NCBI GenBank assembly: GCA_038121105.1
Contig: JAYONB010000009.1
Coordinates: 81,968-145,967, forward strand
Length of the DNA stretch: 64,000 nucleotides
Source of the DNA: CALJDF01 sp038121105
GTDB lineage: Bacteria; Pseudomonadota; Alphaproteobacteria; SHVP01
Direction: 5' to 3'
The translations under genes and the position numbers were made by a program. The first letter of the stretch is position 1. Every line of letters begins with the position of its first letter. Positions 24,330 through 32,954 of the stretch are shown here, in pieces. The notes beneath the pieces were generated by a model. It saw only the letters and a list, made by a program, of their open reading frames with translations, did no database searches and was not told where the DNA came from.

Positions 24330-24333
24330 AGCG

Positions 24334-24415
24334 CGTCCCTTCGCCGGTATTAGCCGGATCAGGTTCGAGGGGTCGTTCCAGCGGAACCTCTCAGCCAAAG
24401 GCTCCCCCCGCTTGA
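24334..24415 (-). promoter_or_regulatory. TPP (THI-box) riboswitch
   Basis: On the minus strand this leader reads through the conserved THI elements in order: GGGGGGAGCC, then GGCTGAGAGG, then GACCC, then GAACCTGATCCGG, CTAATACCGGCG and AAGGGA. The T-loop CTGAGA and the pyrophosphate sensor region around CCTGATC are intact. The element ends a few bases before the thiZ start, suggesting translational rather than terminating control. It should switch off precursor uptake when thiamine pyrophosphate is abundant. Confidence 0.93.
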
Positions 24416-24474
24416 TCAAGTCACTATAATCGGCTGATCTGGCGTTGAGAACGTCTTTCCGGAGATTGCCAATC

Positions 24475-24987
24475 GTGTCCCAGGGACCGGACCTAGAGGG
24501 CTTCAAGCGACCGCTCCTCTACATCGTCATCATCTTGATTCTCGGCCTCGCCGCCTCGCTGCTCGGCCAAGATCTGGTGGGCGATGCGAAAAACGACCGG
24601 CTTGCCGGTGAGGAACTGGTCATCGAGACCGCATCCGGACCGGTCACGTTTTTTGTCGAGGTGGTCGATACCAACGAAACCCGCGCCCAAGGTTTGATGT
24701 TCCGCGAAGAACTCGCCCCGAACGCGGGCATGCTGTTCGATTTCAAGCGCCAGCAGCCGGTGTCGTTCTGGATGCGGAACACGCTCATTCCGCTCGATAT
24801 GTTCTTCATCAAGACCGATGGTCGCATCGTCAACATCGCCAAACGCACCGTGCCCCATTCCGAACGAGGCATCCCTTCCGTCGAACCGGTTCTCGGTGTG
24901 CTCGAAACCAATGCCGGGGTGGCCGACCGGCTCGGCATCAAACCCGGTGACGTCGTGCGCCACCGCGTGTTCGGAAACGCGCCCTAG
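24475..24987 (+). CDS. DUF192 protein with N-terminal membrane anchor
   Basis: 170 residues. After a short cytosolic start there is one hydrophobic segment (LLYIVIILILGLAASLLG) that acts as anchor or uncleaved signal. The DUF192 domain follows, with ETRAQGLMFREELAPNAGML, FWMRNTLIPLDMFFI and NAGVADRLGIKPGDVV as its hallmark blocks. The function of DUF192 is not established. The GTG at 24475 has GGAG ten bases upstream and is preferred to an upstream in-frame start at 24445. The gene diverges from the thi operon and ends six bases before the thioesterase. Confidence 0.88.
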   Translation: MSQGPDLEGFKRPLLYIVIILILGLAASLLGQDLVGDAKNDRLAGEELVIETASGPVTFFVEVVDTNETRAQGLMFREELAPNAGMLFDFKRQQPVSFWMRNTLIPLDMFFIKTDGRIVNIAKRTVPHSERGIPSVEPVLGVLETNAGVADRLGIKPGDVVRHRVFGNAP

Positions 24988-24992
24988 ATCGT

Positions 24993-25472
24993 ATGACCGC
25001 CGACCCGATAGAGGATTTCCCCGATGCCGAGGGGGCCGACGCGCCGCCAGGTTTTCGCCTGCTTGAGAAACGCTCGCCGTTCGGCGTATTGGTCGGCCCG
25101 GTCTTTCAGCGCGACGATGCCGAGGGCAGTGTGTTCGGCTTCCGCGTCCAGCCCAAGCACCACAATCTCGGGGGCGTCGCCCACGGCGGGATGCTCGCCA
25201 CCTTTGCGGATATCGTGCTGGGCCAATTTCCGGCGCGCGATTTCGGCCGTATGACGGTGACTATTCGGTTGGTCATGGACTATCTTGCGCCCGCGAAGTC
25301 CGGCGACTGGGTCGAAGCTCGGCCGACGGTCACGCGCACGACCCGAATTTTGGTGTTCGCGGAAACGACATTGATTGCCGGGCCGCGTTCCCTTCTCACC
25401 GCGTCGGCCGTGTTCAAGACCTTGGACCGCCGCCGCAATCCCGATAAGACCCCATCGAATGGAGACCCCTGA
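24993..25472 (+). CDS. PaaI-type hotdog-fold thioesterase
   Basis: 159 residues with a single hotdog domain. The family motif is HHNLGGVAHGGMLATFADIVLG, in which HGG and the following Asp line the active site, followed by TVTIRLVMDYLAPAKSGDWVEA. These enzymes hydrolyse acyl-CoA thioesters of small aromatic or aliphatic acids. The stop overlaps the MaoC start as TGATG, so the two are translated together. The specific substrate is unknown. Confidence 0.85.
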   Translation: MTADPIEDFPDAEGADAPPGFRLLEKRSPFGVLVGPVFQRDDAEGSVFGFRVQPKHHNLGGVAHGGMLATFADIVLGQFPARDFGRMTVTIRLVMDYLAPAKSGDWVEARPTVTRTTRILVFAETTLIAGPRSLLTASAVFKTLDRRRNPDKTPSNGDP

Positions 25473-25987
25473 TGTACGGTAAGAAAGAAGTCGGCCCGCA
25501 GCGCTATCGCGAGGACCTCGGTCGCTACTTTGAAGATTTTGAGATCGGCGACGTCTACGAGCACCGCCCGGGCCGCACCGTGACCGAGGTCGACAACATT
25601 TGGTTCACCAACCTCACGATGAACACCCATCCGGTCCATTTCGACCGCGCCTATGCCAGCCACAGCGAATTCGGCAAACCTCTCGTCAATTCGGCGTTTA
25701 CGCTATCGGTCGTCGCCGGGATGAGCGTCAGCGACACCAGCCAAAAGGCCATCGCCAATCTCGGGTGGGACAAGATCAAGCTCTCCGCCCCGGTGTTTGC
25801 CGGCGATACGCTCTACGCCGAAAGCGAAGTCCTGGCGAAACGCGAGTCCAAGTCGCGCCCGACGCAAGGCATCGTCACCATCAAAACCACCGGCAAGAAA
25901 GACGACGGCACGGTCTTTATGACCTACGAACGCGCGTTCTTGGTGCCCAAGCGCGGTCACGGCGTCGACGATCTGGCCAACTACTAA
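25472..25987 (+). CDS. MaoC-family enoyl-CoA hydratase
   Basis: 171 residues with a hotdog hydratase fold. The catalytic Asn/His motif appears as LTMNTHPVHFDRAYA, followed by GKPLVNSAFTLSVVAGMSV and LSAPVFAGDTLYAESEVLAKRES. The N-terminal FEDFEIGDVYEHRPGRTVTE is typical of MaoC dehydratases acting on short or branched enoyl-CoA. Coupling to a thioesterase and proximity to a thiolase suggest acyl-CoA breakdown, but the actual pathway is not fixed by the sequence. Confidence 0.88.
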   Translation: MYGKKEVGPQRYREDLGRYFEDFEIGDVYEHRPGRTVTEVDNIWFTNLTMNTHPVHFDRAYASHSEFGKPLVNSAFTLSVVAGMSVSDTSQKAIANLGWDKIKLSAPVFAGDTLYAESEVLAKRESKSRPTQGIVTIKTTGKKDDGTVFMTYERAFLVPKRGHGVDDLANY

Positions 25988-25999
25988 ACCGGTTCGGCG

Positions 26000-26356
26000 T
26001 CAGTCGCCGATCCGTCCCGTCGTGTCGCGCAGTCGCTTGATCAATAGGCGAATCAGCCCGACCGTGAACAGATCTGCGCCCGCCAACTTCGTGTTGATGT
26101 GGTCCTTGGAGAACACCGCACAGATCGTGTCGTCGGCGGTCCTGGCGGTAGCCGAGCGCGGATTGTCGTCGACTAGGGCCATTTCGCCGAACACGTCGCC
26201 AGGCCCGACCTTGTCGACCACGTGTTCCGTGCCGTCACGGTCGACCAAGATTTCGACGCTGCCCGACTTGATCAGATAGGCCGAATCGGCTGCGTCTCCT
26301 TGGCTGAAGATCACCGTTCCTTCCGAGAACACGCTGAATTCTAGCTCGTCGTCCAT
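26000..26356 (-). CDS. Single-domain cyclic-nucleotide-binding protein
   Basis: 118 residues consisting of one cNMP-binding domain: FSEGTVIFSQGDAADSAYLI, then VGPGDVFGEMALVDDNPRSATA, the phosphate-binding cassette with GEMALxxxxxRSA. There is no DNA-binding HTH, so it is not a CRP-type regulator by itself; it may act as a small sensor or partner. The C-terminal helix VGLIRLLIKRLRDTTG could pack on another protein. It lies 32 bp downstream of the thiolase on the same strand and may be cotranscribed. Confidence 0.87.
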   Translation of the reverse strand: MDDELEFSVFSEGTVIFSQGDAADSAYLIKSGSVEILVDRDGTEHVVDKVGPGDVFGEMALVDDNPRSATARTADDTICAVFSKDHINTKLAGADLFTVGLIRLLIKRLRDTTGRIGD

Positions 26357-26388
26357 ACCTTGCCCTTTCTGATTGTTTGGCGCGGTCG

Positions 26389-27588
26389 CTACACGCGTTC
26401 CAGCACAACTGCGATCCCTTGTCCCACCCCGATGCACATCGTGCACAGCGCGTACTTGCCGCCGCGCCGATGTAGCGCCCGTGTCGCGGTCAACGCCATC
26501 CGCACGCCGCTCATGCCTAAGGGATGCCCCAGCGCAATCGCCCCGCCGTTGGGGTTCACGTGCTCGGCATCGTCGGGCACCCCGAGATCGCGCAGCACCG
26601 CCAAGGCCTGGCTGGCAAAGGCTTCGTTCAGCTCGATCACGTCCATGTCGTCGATACGCAGGCCGGTCTTGTCCAGCACCTTGCGCGTCGCCGGGGCGGG
26701 GCCGAAGCCCATGATGCGCGGCGGCACGCCGGCGGTCGCCATCGCCACAATGCGTGCCTTCGGCTCAAGCCCGTTAGCTTTTGCGGCCGACTCGCTGGCG
26801 ACGATCATTGCGCCTGCCCCGTCGTTGATGCCGGACGCGTTGCCGGCCGTGACCGACCCGTCCTTGCGAAAGACCGGTTTCAATTTGCCCAAGCCCTCCA
26901 AGCTGACGTCCGGTCGCGGGTGCTCGTCCGCCGTCACCACGATCGGATCGCCGCGTCGTTGCGGAATCGATACCGGGGCGATTTCTTCGGCCAACGCGTC
27001 CGATGCGGCGCCGGCGCGCTGTTGGCTGCGCAGCGCAAAGGCGTCTTGGTCGGCGCGCGAGATCTGAAACTGCTCGGCCACGTTCTCGGCCGTTTCGCCC
27101 ATGGAATCGATGCCATGGGCTTCTTTCATCTTGGGATTGACGAATCGCCACCCCAAGGTGGTGTCGTAAACCTCGGCTTTGCGCGAAAAGGGCGCGTCCG
27201 ATTTAGCCATCACAAAAGGCGCGCGTGTCATGCTTTCGACGCCGCCGACGATGCCCATTTCGGCATCGCCGCTCCGGATGGCGCGTGCCATCGACCCGGT
27301 GGCATCTAGGCCGGAACCGCAGAGTCGGTTGATCGTCGCACCAGGGATGCTGTCGGGCAGCCCGGCCAACAGCAAGGCCATGCGCGCCACGTTGCGGTTG
27401 TCCTCGCCCGATTGGTTGGCGCAGCCGTACAGCACGTCGTCCACTTGCGCCCAATCGACGTTTGGGTTGCGGCGCATCAACTCGGTCAACGGCGTCGCGG
27501 CGAGATCGTCGGTGCGCACGCTCGACAACCCACCGCCATAGCGGCCGATGGGCGTGCGGATCGAATCGCAAATAAAGGCGTCAGGCAT
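26389..27588 (-). CDS. Acetyl-CoA acyltransferase, 3-oxoadipyl-CoA thiolase type
   Basis: 399-residue thiolase. The nucleophile lies in ATINRLCGSGLDATGS; the catalytic His is in GGAIALGHPLGMSG and the second Cys in CTMCIGVGQG. The N-terminal YGCANQSGEDNRNVARMALL and MGIVGGVESMTRAPFV, and the TLGWRFVNPKM segment, are characteristic of PcaF/PaaJ-like thiolases that cleave 3-oxoadipyl-CoA. No other beta-ketoadipate genes are in the window, so a broader role in fatty-acyl or aromatic degradation remains possible. It follows the RDD gene by 17 bp on the same strand. Confidence 0.88.
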   Translation of the reverse strand: MPDAFICDSIRTPIGRYGGGLSSVRTDDLAATPLTELMRRNPNVDWAQVDDVLYGCANQSGEDNRNVARMALLLAGLPDSIPGATINRLCGSGLDATGSMARAIRSGDAEMGIVGGVESMTRAPFVMAKSDAPFSRKAEVYDTTLGWRFVNPKMKEAHGIDSMGETAENVAEQFQISRADQDAFALRSQQRAGAASDALAEEIAPVSIPQRRGDPIVVTADEHPRPDVSLEGLGKLKPVFRKDGSVTAGNASGINDGAGAMIVASESAAKANGLEPKARIVAMATAGVPPRIMGFGPAPATRKVLDKTGLRIDDMDVIELNEAFASQALAVLRDLGVPDDAEHVNPNGGAIALGHPLGMSGVRMALTATRALHRRGGKYALCTMCIGVGQGIAVVLERV

Positions 27589-27605
27589 GCTGGAGGTCCT
27601 TAGGA

Positions 27606-28499
27606 CTATTCGTTGGTTTTGTGGAACTTATCCCGTCGCCGCTCGCCGAGCAGCATTTTCTGCTCCAAATGGCCCCGTAAGGCTGTGTAGAAAGCCTGCA
27701 GGAACGGCCCCGAGGCGGCGGGAAAATGATCGGCAGACTGCCACTTGATGCGACGTTGAATGCGCCGCGCCACTTCGTTCTGCCATTTCGATGAATTCCG
27801 CCCACCGGTGCGCAAGACTTCCTCAAGCGTCTGCAATTCATAGATGCCGTAGACGTCGAGTTGCTCTTGGGTGAACTCATAACGGCGTGCATCGCGGCTT
27901 CGCGGGGCGTTGCTCACCACATCGCGTAACAATCCCGACCGCGGCAGGTCGATGACCCAGGTGCCGCCGACGATGTCTCCGGCTCGCAAGCGATCTTTGT
28001 TGAAGAGCGGGAGCAGCACCAAGATGCCCATCCAGCCCAGCGTCGACAGCGACACCAACGGGTTTGTGGCCCCGAAACCCAGCGTGAACAGGGCGCCGGC
28101 CGGCACGAAGAATTCGATCTCGCGCATCAAGTTGCGCGCAATGATCGCCTCGGTCGACAGATGCCCGCCGCGTCGATCGACGACCTTGATGCCCAGCATT
28201 CTTTTGCCGGGTGTCGCGCCGCGCGCCCGAGCTTCGAAAAAGATGAAGTAGAACGACTTGAGCAGGAAAGACAGCACAATCCAAAAGGACAACAGCCACC
28301 GGGCCGCGTCGCTGCCCGTGGTGAGGCTTGCGACGATGATCAACGCCCCTATCGCCAGCCCAAGAATCACCAGGTCGATGACGAACGCGCCGGCGCGGCT
28401 GCCGCGGTCCGCCAGCCGGACCCGAATGGACACTCCTTCGGGTGTCGTGATGGTGCGCACCGCGGGGTCGGGCCGGTCGTAGCGGACGATCGTGGTCAT
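27606..28499 (-). CDS. RDD-family membrane protein
   Basis: 297 residues. The RDD domain occupies residues ~30-175: VRLADRGSRAGAFVIDLVI (the R-x3-D pattern), three hydrophobic helices and FEARARGATPGKRMLGIKVVDRRGG, the conserved G-x-TPGKR-x-xGIKV turn. The C-terminal 110 residues are soluble, with RRYEFTQEQLDVYGIYELQTLE and basic helices. It is the last gene of the MoxR/DUF58/SpoIIM operon and starts with an ATGA overlap. The function of this set is not established; a cell-envelope role is often proposed. Confidence 0.85.
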   Translation of the reverse strand: MTTIVRYDRPDPAVRTITTPEGVSIRVRLADRGSRAGAFVIDLVILGLAIGALIIVASLTTGSDAARWLLSFWIVLSFLLKSFYFIFFEARARGATPGKRMLGIKVVDRRGGHLSTEAIIARNLMREIEFFVPAGALFTLGFGATNPLVSLSTLGWMGILVLLPLFNKDRLRAGDIVGGTWVIDLPRSGLLRDVVSNAPRSRDARRYEFTQEQLDVYGIYELQTLEEVLRTGGRNSSKWQNEVARRIQRRIKWQSADHFPAASGPFLQAFYTALRGHLEQKMLLGERRRDKFHKTNE

Positions 28500-29500
28500 G
28501 CCGTCTTCTTTCGCGGCCAGCCGAAATACGTCGCCAGGCACAACGCGGTAACGGCCGCGATGATCAAACGATCGCCGGTATCGATGATCGTTTGACGTCC
28601 GAACCCTTCCAGTAGCCCCGCGATCACGAACAAAATGACGGCCCCGATGGCGATACGTGCCGCGACGCGGCCGGCCCGCATCACTTCCGCCAGGCGGCTG
28701 CGTCGGCCGGGAAAGACCACTCGATGCCCGATATAAAGCCCGGCGCCGCCGCAGATGACGATCGCGGTGAGTTCCGTGACACCGTGGATCAAAAGTCACC
28801 CGGCAAGGTCGATGAACAAGCCCCGGCTCGTGTAAATCGCGACAAACGCACCCAGCATCAAGCCGTTTTGAAACACCAGCAACGCGGTGGGGACGCCCAA
28901 GGCGAATCCCAGCGCTAGCGCTATAAATCCGACCCGCGTGTTGTGGGTGAACAGAAACGAGGCGAAGATCGAAAGTTCGCCGCTCTCGAATTCCGGGCCG
29001 GACACCAGAACGTCGTGCAGTTCGTCGGCCGTACTGGTCGGGCCGCGACCGTCGGCCAACGATTCGGGCACGAGCGTATAGAATAGATCGGGCGACTGGG
29101 CGGTCACCGCGAACCCGGCAAGGCTGCCCAAGACCAGCAGCAGCGCGGCCAAGGCGATATGCCACCGTGCCGCGTGCACCGCATCGCGAAAGCCCGACGT
29201 CAGGAACTGCAGCAGCGCGGCCCACAACGGGCGGCGCGGGCTGTACACGCTGAAATACCCGCGGCTCGCAAGGTCCTCGAGATAGGCCAGAACGTTGCGG
29301 TCGAGCGATGTGCTGCGCGCCACCGACAACGACGACAACACCGCCCGATACAACACCGGCAGGCGGGCCAGCTCTTGGCTGTTCAACGCTCGAATGCCGC
29401 GTGCTTCGAACCGCGTGACCAACGCCTCGAACTCCTGCCACACCGCTTCCCGCTCGCGGCGGAACTGGTAGCTGCGGAGGTCTGCGCCGGTCTCGCTCAC
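28496..29500 (-). pseudogene. SpoIIM-family membrane protein split by an in-frame TGA
   Basis: A stage II sporulation protein M family gene of ~334 codons interrupted once. The first part (29500 to 28799) has LRSYQFRREREAVWQEFEAL and LARLPVLYRAVLSSLSVAR, then hydrophobic helices up to GLMLGAFVAIYTSRGLFIDLAG. An in-frame TGA at 28796-28798 follows, then the same frame resumes with LLIHGVTELTAIVICGGAGL and the remaining helices. In relatives this spot carries Trp or a similar residue before the HGVTE motif, so TGG to TGA is the simplest change. The GTG start overlaps the DUF58 stop (GTGA). Many other genes here end with TGA, so recoding is unlikely; a base-calling error is possible. Confidence 0.8.
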
Positions 29501-30804
29501 ACCAATTTCCGGTTTTTGATGTCGAGGTACTGGTTGACCAAATCGACGGCGAGTGCGGCGTCGTGGGTCTCCAGGCATTGCACGCCCATGCGCCGCAAGC
29601 GCTCGTAGACCCGTTCGCGTTCTTGGGCGAGCCCGTGTGCCACGACGGCCGCGGCCGCATCTTCCATTTGATTCGGGACGGCCTCGAGACGGGCGCGCAG
29701 GTCGATGTCGCCCAACGAGACGAACAAGATCAGGTGGCGTTTCGCCAGCCGCCGCAGGTTGTCGATCATCAATTCGGCGGTGACGGTGTCGACGAATTCG
29801 GTGAACAGCACGATCAACGATCGCCGCCGCAAGCGCGCGCCGAGATTGACCAGCCCCAAGGTGTAGTTGGTTTCGACCTCGCTATAGACCAGCCGCGCCG
29901 CACGCTCTTGCAAGATCGGAAAATCTTGCACCCGGCTCACCGGGTCGAGGTATTGCCCGGGCTTCGCATCGAAATTGAACAAGCCGATTCGGTCGCCGTG
30001 TCGCAACGACACATAAGCCAGCAGTAAGGCCGCGTTGATCCCGTGGTCGAGACGCGGGATGCCCGAAATCGGTTCCGACATTTGCCGCCCGGTGTCGACG
30101 GCCAGAACGATCTGATGATTGCGCTCGGCTTCGTATTCCTTGCACACCAGCTTGCGGTGCCGCGCCGAGTGCTTCCAGTCGATCGCGCGGTGGTCCAAGC
30201 CCGGCACAAAGTCGCGCATCGAATCGAACGCCGTGCCTTGTCCTTTGTCGGTCTGCGCTTTGATGCCGTGAAACGATGCCCGGCGGCCAAGGCGCAAACC
30301 GTCGCGTCGAATAGGGCGGGTGTTGGGGATGACCGGCAAGGTGTCTTGTGTGGGGTGTCGTTTGGTGCGCCAGGCCAGGCCCAACGGGCCATGCCAACGC
30401 AGCCATATCTCTTGCAAGGCCACCACACCCCGTTGCGTCGGCGTCAGGTCGAGGTCGAATTGCTGGTTTTCGGCGGCATCGAATAGGTAAGACTGTGACG
30501 GCAGCGGCGGGATCGGGCCGGTTACATCGACAACAACGTCACCGGCACCTTGTGCGTCGGGAGGGTAGGTGAGGTTGATGCCGATGCGCGAGGTGTCGCC
30601 GATCGGCATCGTGCCGGGGCGGATCAAGGTCGCCTTAACCTGCTTGCGGCTCGGCGCCAAGACCAAATCGGCCGCCATCAATCCCGCCACGCCGATCGCA
30701 TAGATCAGACCCGCGGGCCACAGCCGCGCGTCGAGTAGGATTAATGTCAGCGAAAGCGGCGCGCCGGCCGCCATCAACACGACAAGGCGGGCGGTCGGTT
30801 TCAT
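29497..30804 (-). CDS. DUF58-domain protein
   Basis: 435 residues. Two N-terminal hydrophobic helices (LVVLMAAGAPLSLTLILL and GLIYAIGVAGLMAADLVL) are followed by a beta-rich region and the DUF58 core FDSMRDFVPGLDHRAIDWKHSARH, the R-x-Y/F-x-P-G-D-xx-R-xI-DW-xx-SAR motif. A VWA-like segment follows, with IVLAVDTGRQMSEP as a degenerate DxSxS site (Asp-Thr-Gly). DUF58 proteins pair with MoxR ATPases. The gene overlaps the moxR stop and the SpoIIM start by four bases each, so it sits in the middle of a coupled operon. Confidence 0.9.
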   Translation of the reverse strand: MKPTARLVVLMAAGAPLSLTLILLDARLWPAGLIYAIGVAGLMAADLVLAPSRKQVKATLIRPGTMPIGDTSRIGINLTYPPDAQGAGDVVVDVTGPIPPLPSQSYLFDAAENQQFDLDLTPTQRGVVALQEIWLRWHGPLGLAWRTKRHPTQDTLPVIPNTRPIRRDGLRLGRRASFHGIKAQTDKGQGTAFDSMRDFVPGLDHRAIDWKHSARHRKLVCKEYEAERNHQIVLAVDTGRQMSEPISGIPRLDHGINAALLLAYVSLRHGDRIGLFNFDAKPGQYLDPVSRVQDFPILQERAARLVYSEVETNYTLGLVNLGARLRRRSLIVLFTEFVDTVTAELMIDNLRRLAKRHLILFVSLGDIDLRARLEAVPNQMEDAAAAVVAHGLAQERERVYERLRRMGVQCLETHDAALAVDLVNQYLDIKNRKLV

Positions 30805-31757
30805 CGCGGTGCGGGCACTTGCTCGAGGATCTGCGCGACCACCTCGTCGGTCGTCTGCCCATCGACCTCGGCACCGGGTGACAAAATGATGCGGTGGCGA
30901 AGCGCGGGGGGCGCCAACGCTTTGACATCGTCGGGGATGACGTAGTCCCGACCGTCGAGTGCGGCAAACGCGCGGGCCGCTGCCGCCAGCATATTGGCCG
31001 CGCGCGGCGAGGCCCCGAACTCGATCGCGCCATGCTCACGCGTGGCCCGGATCAACGCGACGACGTAGCGCACGACCTCGTCCGCCAGGCGAATATCGGT
31101 GATGTAATCGCGGATCGCAGTCAGTTTTTGCAGGTTCGTTACCCCGGACAGGCCCAAGGCGTTCGGGTTCGGCATCGACGTGCGGTTGCCGTGCTGGGTC
31201 ACGATCTCGACCTCTTCGTCTTCGCTGGGATAGTCGAACACGTGCTTGAACAAAAACCGGCCGAGTTGCGCCTCGGGCAACGGATAGGTCCCCTGCTGTT
31301 CGATCGGGTTTTGCGTTGCGATCACCATGAACCCGCTACCCAACGCATGGGTTAGTCCGTCGATCGTGACGTTGCGCTCTTGCATCGCTTGTAACAGCGC
31401 GGCCTGGGTCTTTGGCGGGGTTCGGTTGATTTCGTCGGCCAACAACAGTTCGGTGAAGATTGGCCCCTTTGTTAGCTTGAATTCGTTGCTCTGGAAGTTG
31501 AACAGGTTGGTGCCCAGCACATCGCCCGGCATCAGGTCGGGCGTGAATTGAATGCGCCCGAACTTCATCGACAAACTGGCGGCGAAGGATCGCGCCATCA
31601 GGGTCTTGGCGGTGCCGGGCACACCCTCCAATAAAATGTGGCCGCTACACATCAAGCTGACCAGCATGAGGTCGACTGCTTCGGTTTGGCCGATGACGGC
31701 CTTGGCGACTTGTCCGCGAATGGCGTCCGCCGTTTCTTTGATGGCATCAAGATCCAT
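30801..31757 (-). CDS. MoxR-family AAA+ ATPase
   Basis: 318 residues. Walker A is LEGVPGTAKT, Walker B is ELLLADEINRTPP, sensor 1 is GFMVIATQNPIEQQGTYPLPEAQLGRF, and the lid follows with GASPRAANMLAAAARAFA. It belongs to the general MoxR branch rather than the CoxD branch seen earlier in the window. With DUF58, DUF4129, DUF4350, SpoIIM and RDD partners it forms a widespread but poorly understood operon. Its start lies inside the last codons of the DUF4350 gene (11-base overlap). Confidence 0.92.
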   Translation of the reverse strand: MDLDAIKETADAIRGQVAKAVIGQTEAVDLMLVSLMCSGHILLEGVPGTAKTLMARSFAASLSMKFGRIQFTPDLMPGDVLGTNLFNFQSNEFKLTKGPIFTELLLADEINRTPPKTQAALLQAMQERNVTIDGLTHALGSGFMVIATQNPIEQQGTYPLPEAQLGRFLFKHVFDYPSEDEEVEIVTQHGNRTSMPNPNALGLSGVTNLQKLTAIRDYITDIRLADEVVRYVVALIRATREHGAIEFGASPRAANMLAAAARAFAALDGRDYVIPDDVKALAPPALRHRIILSPGAEVDGQTTDEVVAQILEQVPAPR

Positions 31758-32954
31758 TGATCATCTCTTTTCTCCAGCGATGGATTTCGGTGGCGAGGGC
31801 ACGGCCGCCCCGCGGATTCTTAGCTTCAAGAAAGGCGTCCACCCGTTGGCGAAGGTCGGCGTGCCGCACCTGAAGGCCGCGCGACATCGCAAGTTGGTCC
31901 AGGTGGCGTGTCTGGTCGTCGTCCGCTTCCTCGCGAACGTGCAACGCTTTGGCGACTTGCTCCGTTGCGTGCTCGAAATAGTCGCGCAAGATGTCATGCG
32001 CTTGGCCGCCCATCACCAGCAGTTCGGCGGTGTTATCAATCAACGCCTTGTGTCCGGCAGGCAGCGGGCGCGTCTCCGGTAGGGCGCGCCCGAATCGCCC
32101 CACCGCGTTCCACAGCAGCGCCACCATCGCAGCCAACAAAATTAATGTCGGCACCAAGAACGGTGGTCGGAAGGCGGCTTGCCACACTTCATTCCCGTCG
32201 ATGAAGCCATGAATGGTCTCGTCGAACACCAGCGCGCCGCCCGTCGGTGTTGCTGCGGCGAACATATCGATCGCCAGGTTCACATTGCTACCGTTGTCGA
32301 TCCCGTGGTTGTTGACGACGTCCGGGTCGCTCAGGATCCAAATCTGCCGACCGCCGCGGTCGATCCGCCCCAACAACACGCCTTCCGGGCTCGACACCAG
32401 GGGCTGCATCACCGATCCCGCCGCCGTCATCAATTGCGCGGTGCCCAGCGATGGTGCCAGCCCGGCTGCCGACGTCCATTGCGTTACCGTGGCGCGCCGA
32501 ACAGTGACGCGATCGTCGATGCGGTCGAGCACCGTCTGCGGCCAACGCGCCTCATAAAGGTCGGCGGCCCGATCCATCGGCTGTTCTGGAGCGCGGGTTC
32601 GCCGGACCATTTCGGCAAGATGACCATGACGCGCGGCGCGTTCAGCATGGTCGTGAACAACTGTTCCGACTGCGCGATAGAAAAGGGCTCGGCCAGCACC
32701 AGGGTCGTGCCGTCGCCGATCTTGCGCATCGTGCCGTTGGTGCTCAGTACGACCGGAAAACCGTTATCGCGCAGCACCTCGACCAAGCTCCCATAGCCGA
32801 TCGCCGAGCGGGAAAACGCGCTGGGATCGACCGTGCGCCGGCCCAACCCATCGCCAAACACGCTCATCACGAAGCTCGCAATGGCGGCCACACCGCCCAC
32901 CGCCAACAGGATGATCAAGGTGCGCCGCGAGAAAATGCCCTCAAGGTCGCTCAC
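31747..32954 (-). pseudogene. DUF4350-type membrane protein with a frameshift
   Basis: Two overlapping frames together make a DUF4350-like protein of about 402 residues. The 5' frame (GTG 32954) has a transmembrane helix TLIILLAVGGVAAIASFVMS, SAIGYGSLVEVLRDNGFPVV and VMVILPKWSGEPALQNSRWI. The 3' frame resumes with AADLYEARWPQTVLDRIDD, then a second helix and the cytosolic tail. Restoring one base in the CCC run at 32568-32570 would fuse them as RWIGAADLYEA, so a one-base deletion there is the best explanation. The GTG overlaps the DUF4129 stop (GTGA). It is either a genuine lesion or an assembly error. Confidence 0.78.

Noticed and set aside
28796..28798. Possible selenocysteine or TGA-as-Trp recoding in the SpoIIM gene
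   Set aside because: Many genes in the window end with TGA, and the position aligns with a Trp-like residue rather than Cys; no SECIS-like hairpin was recognised after it.
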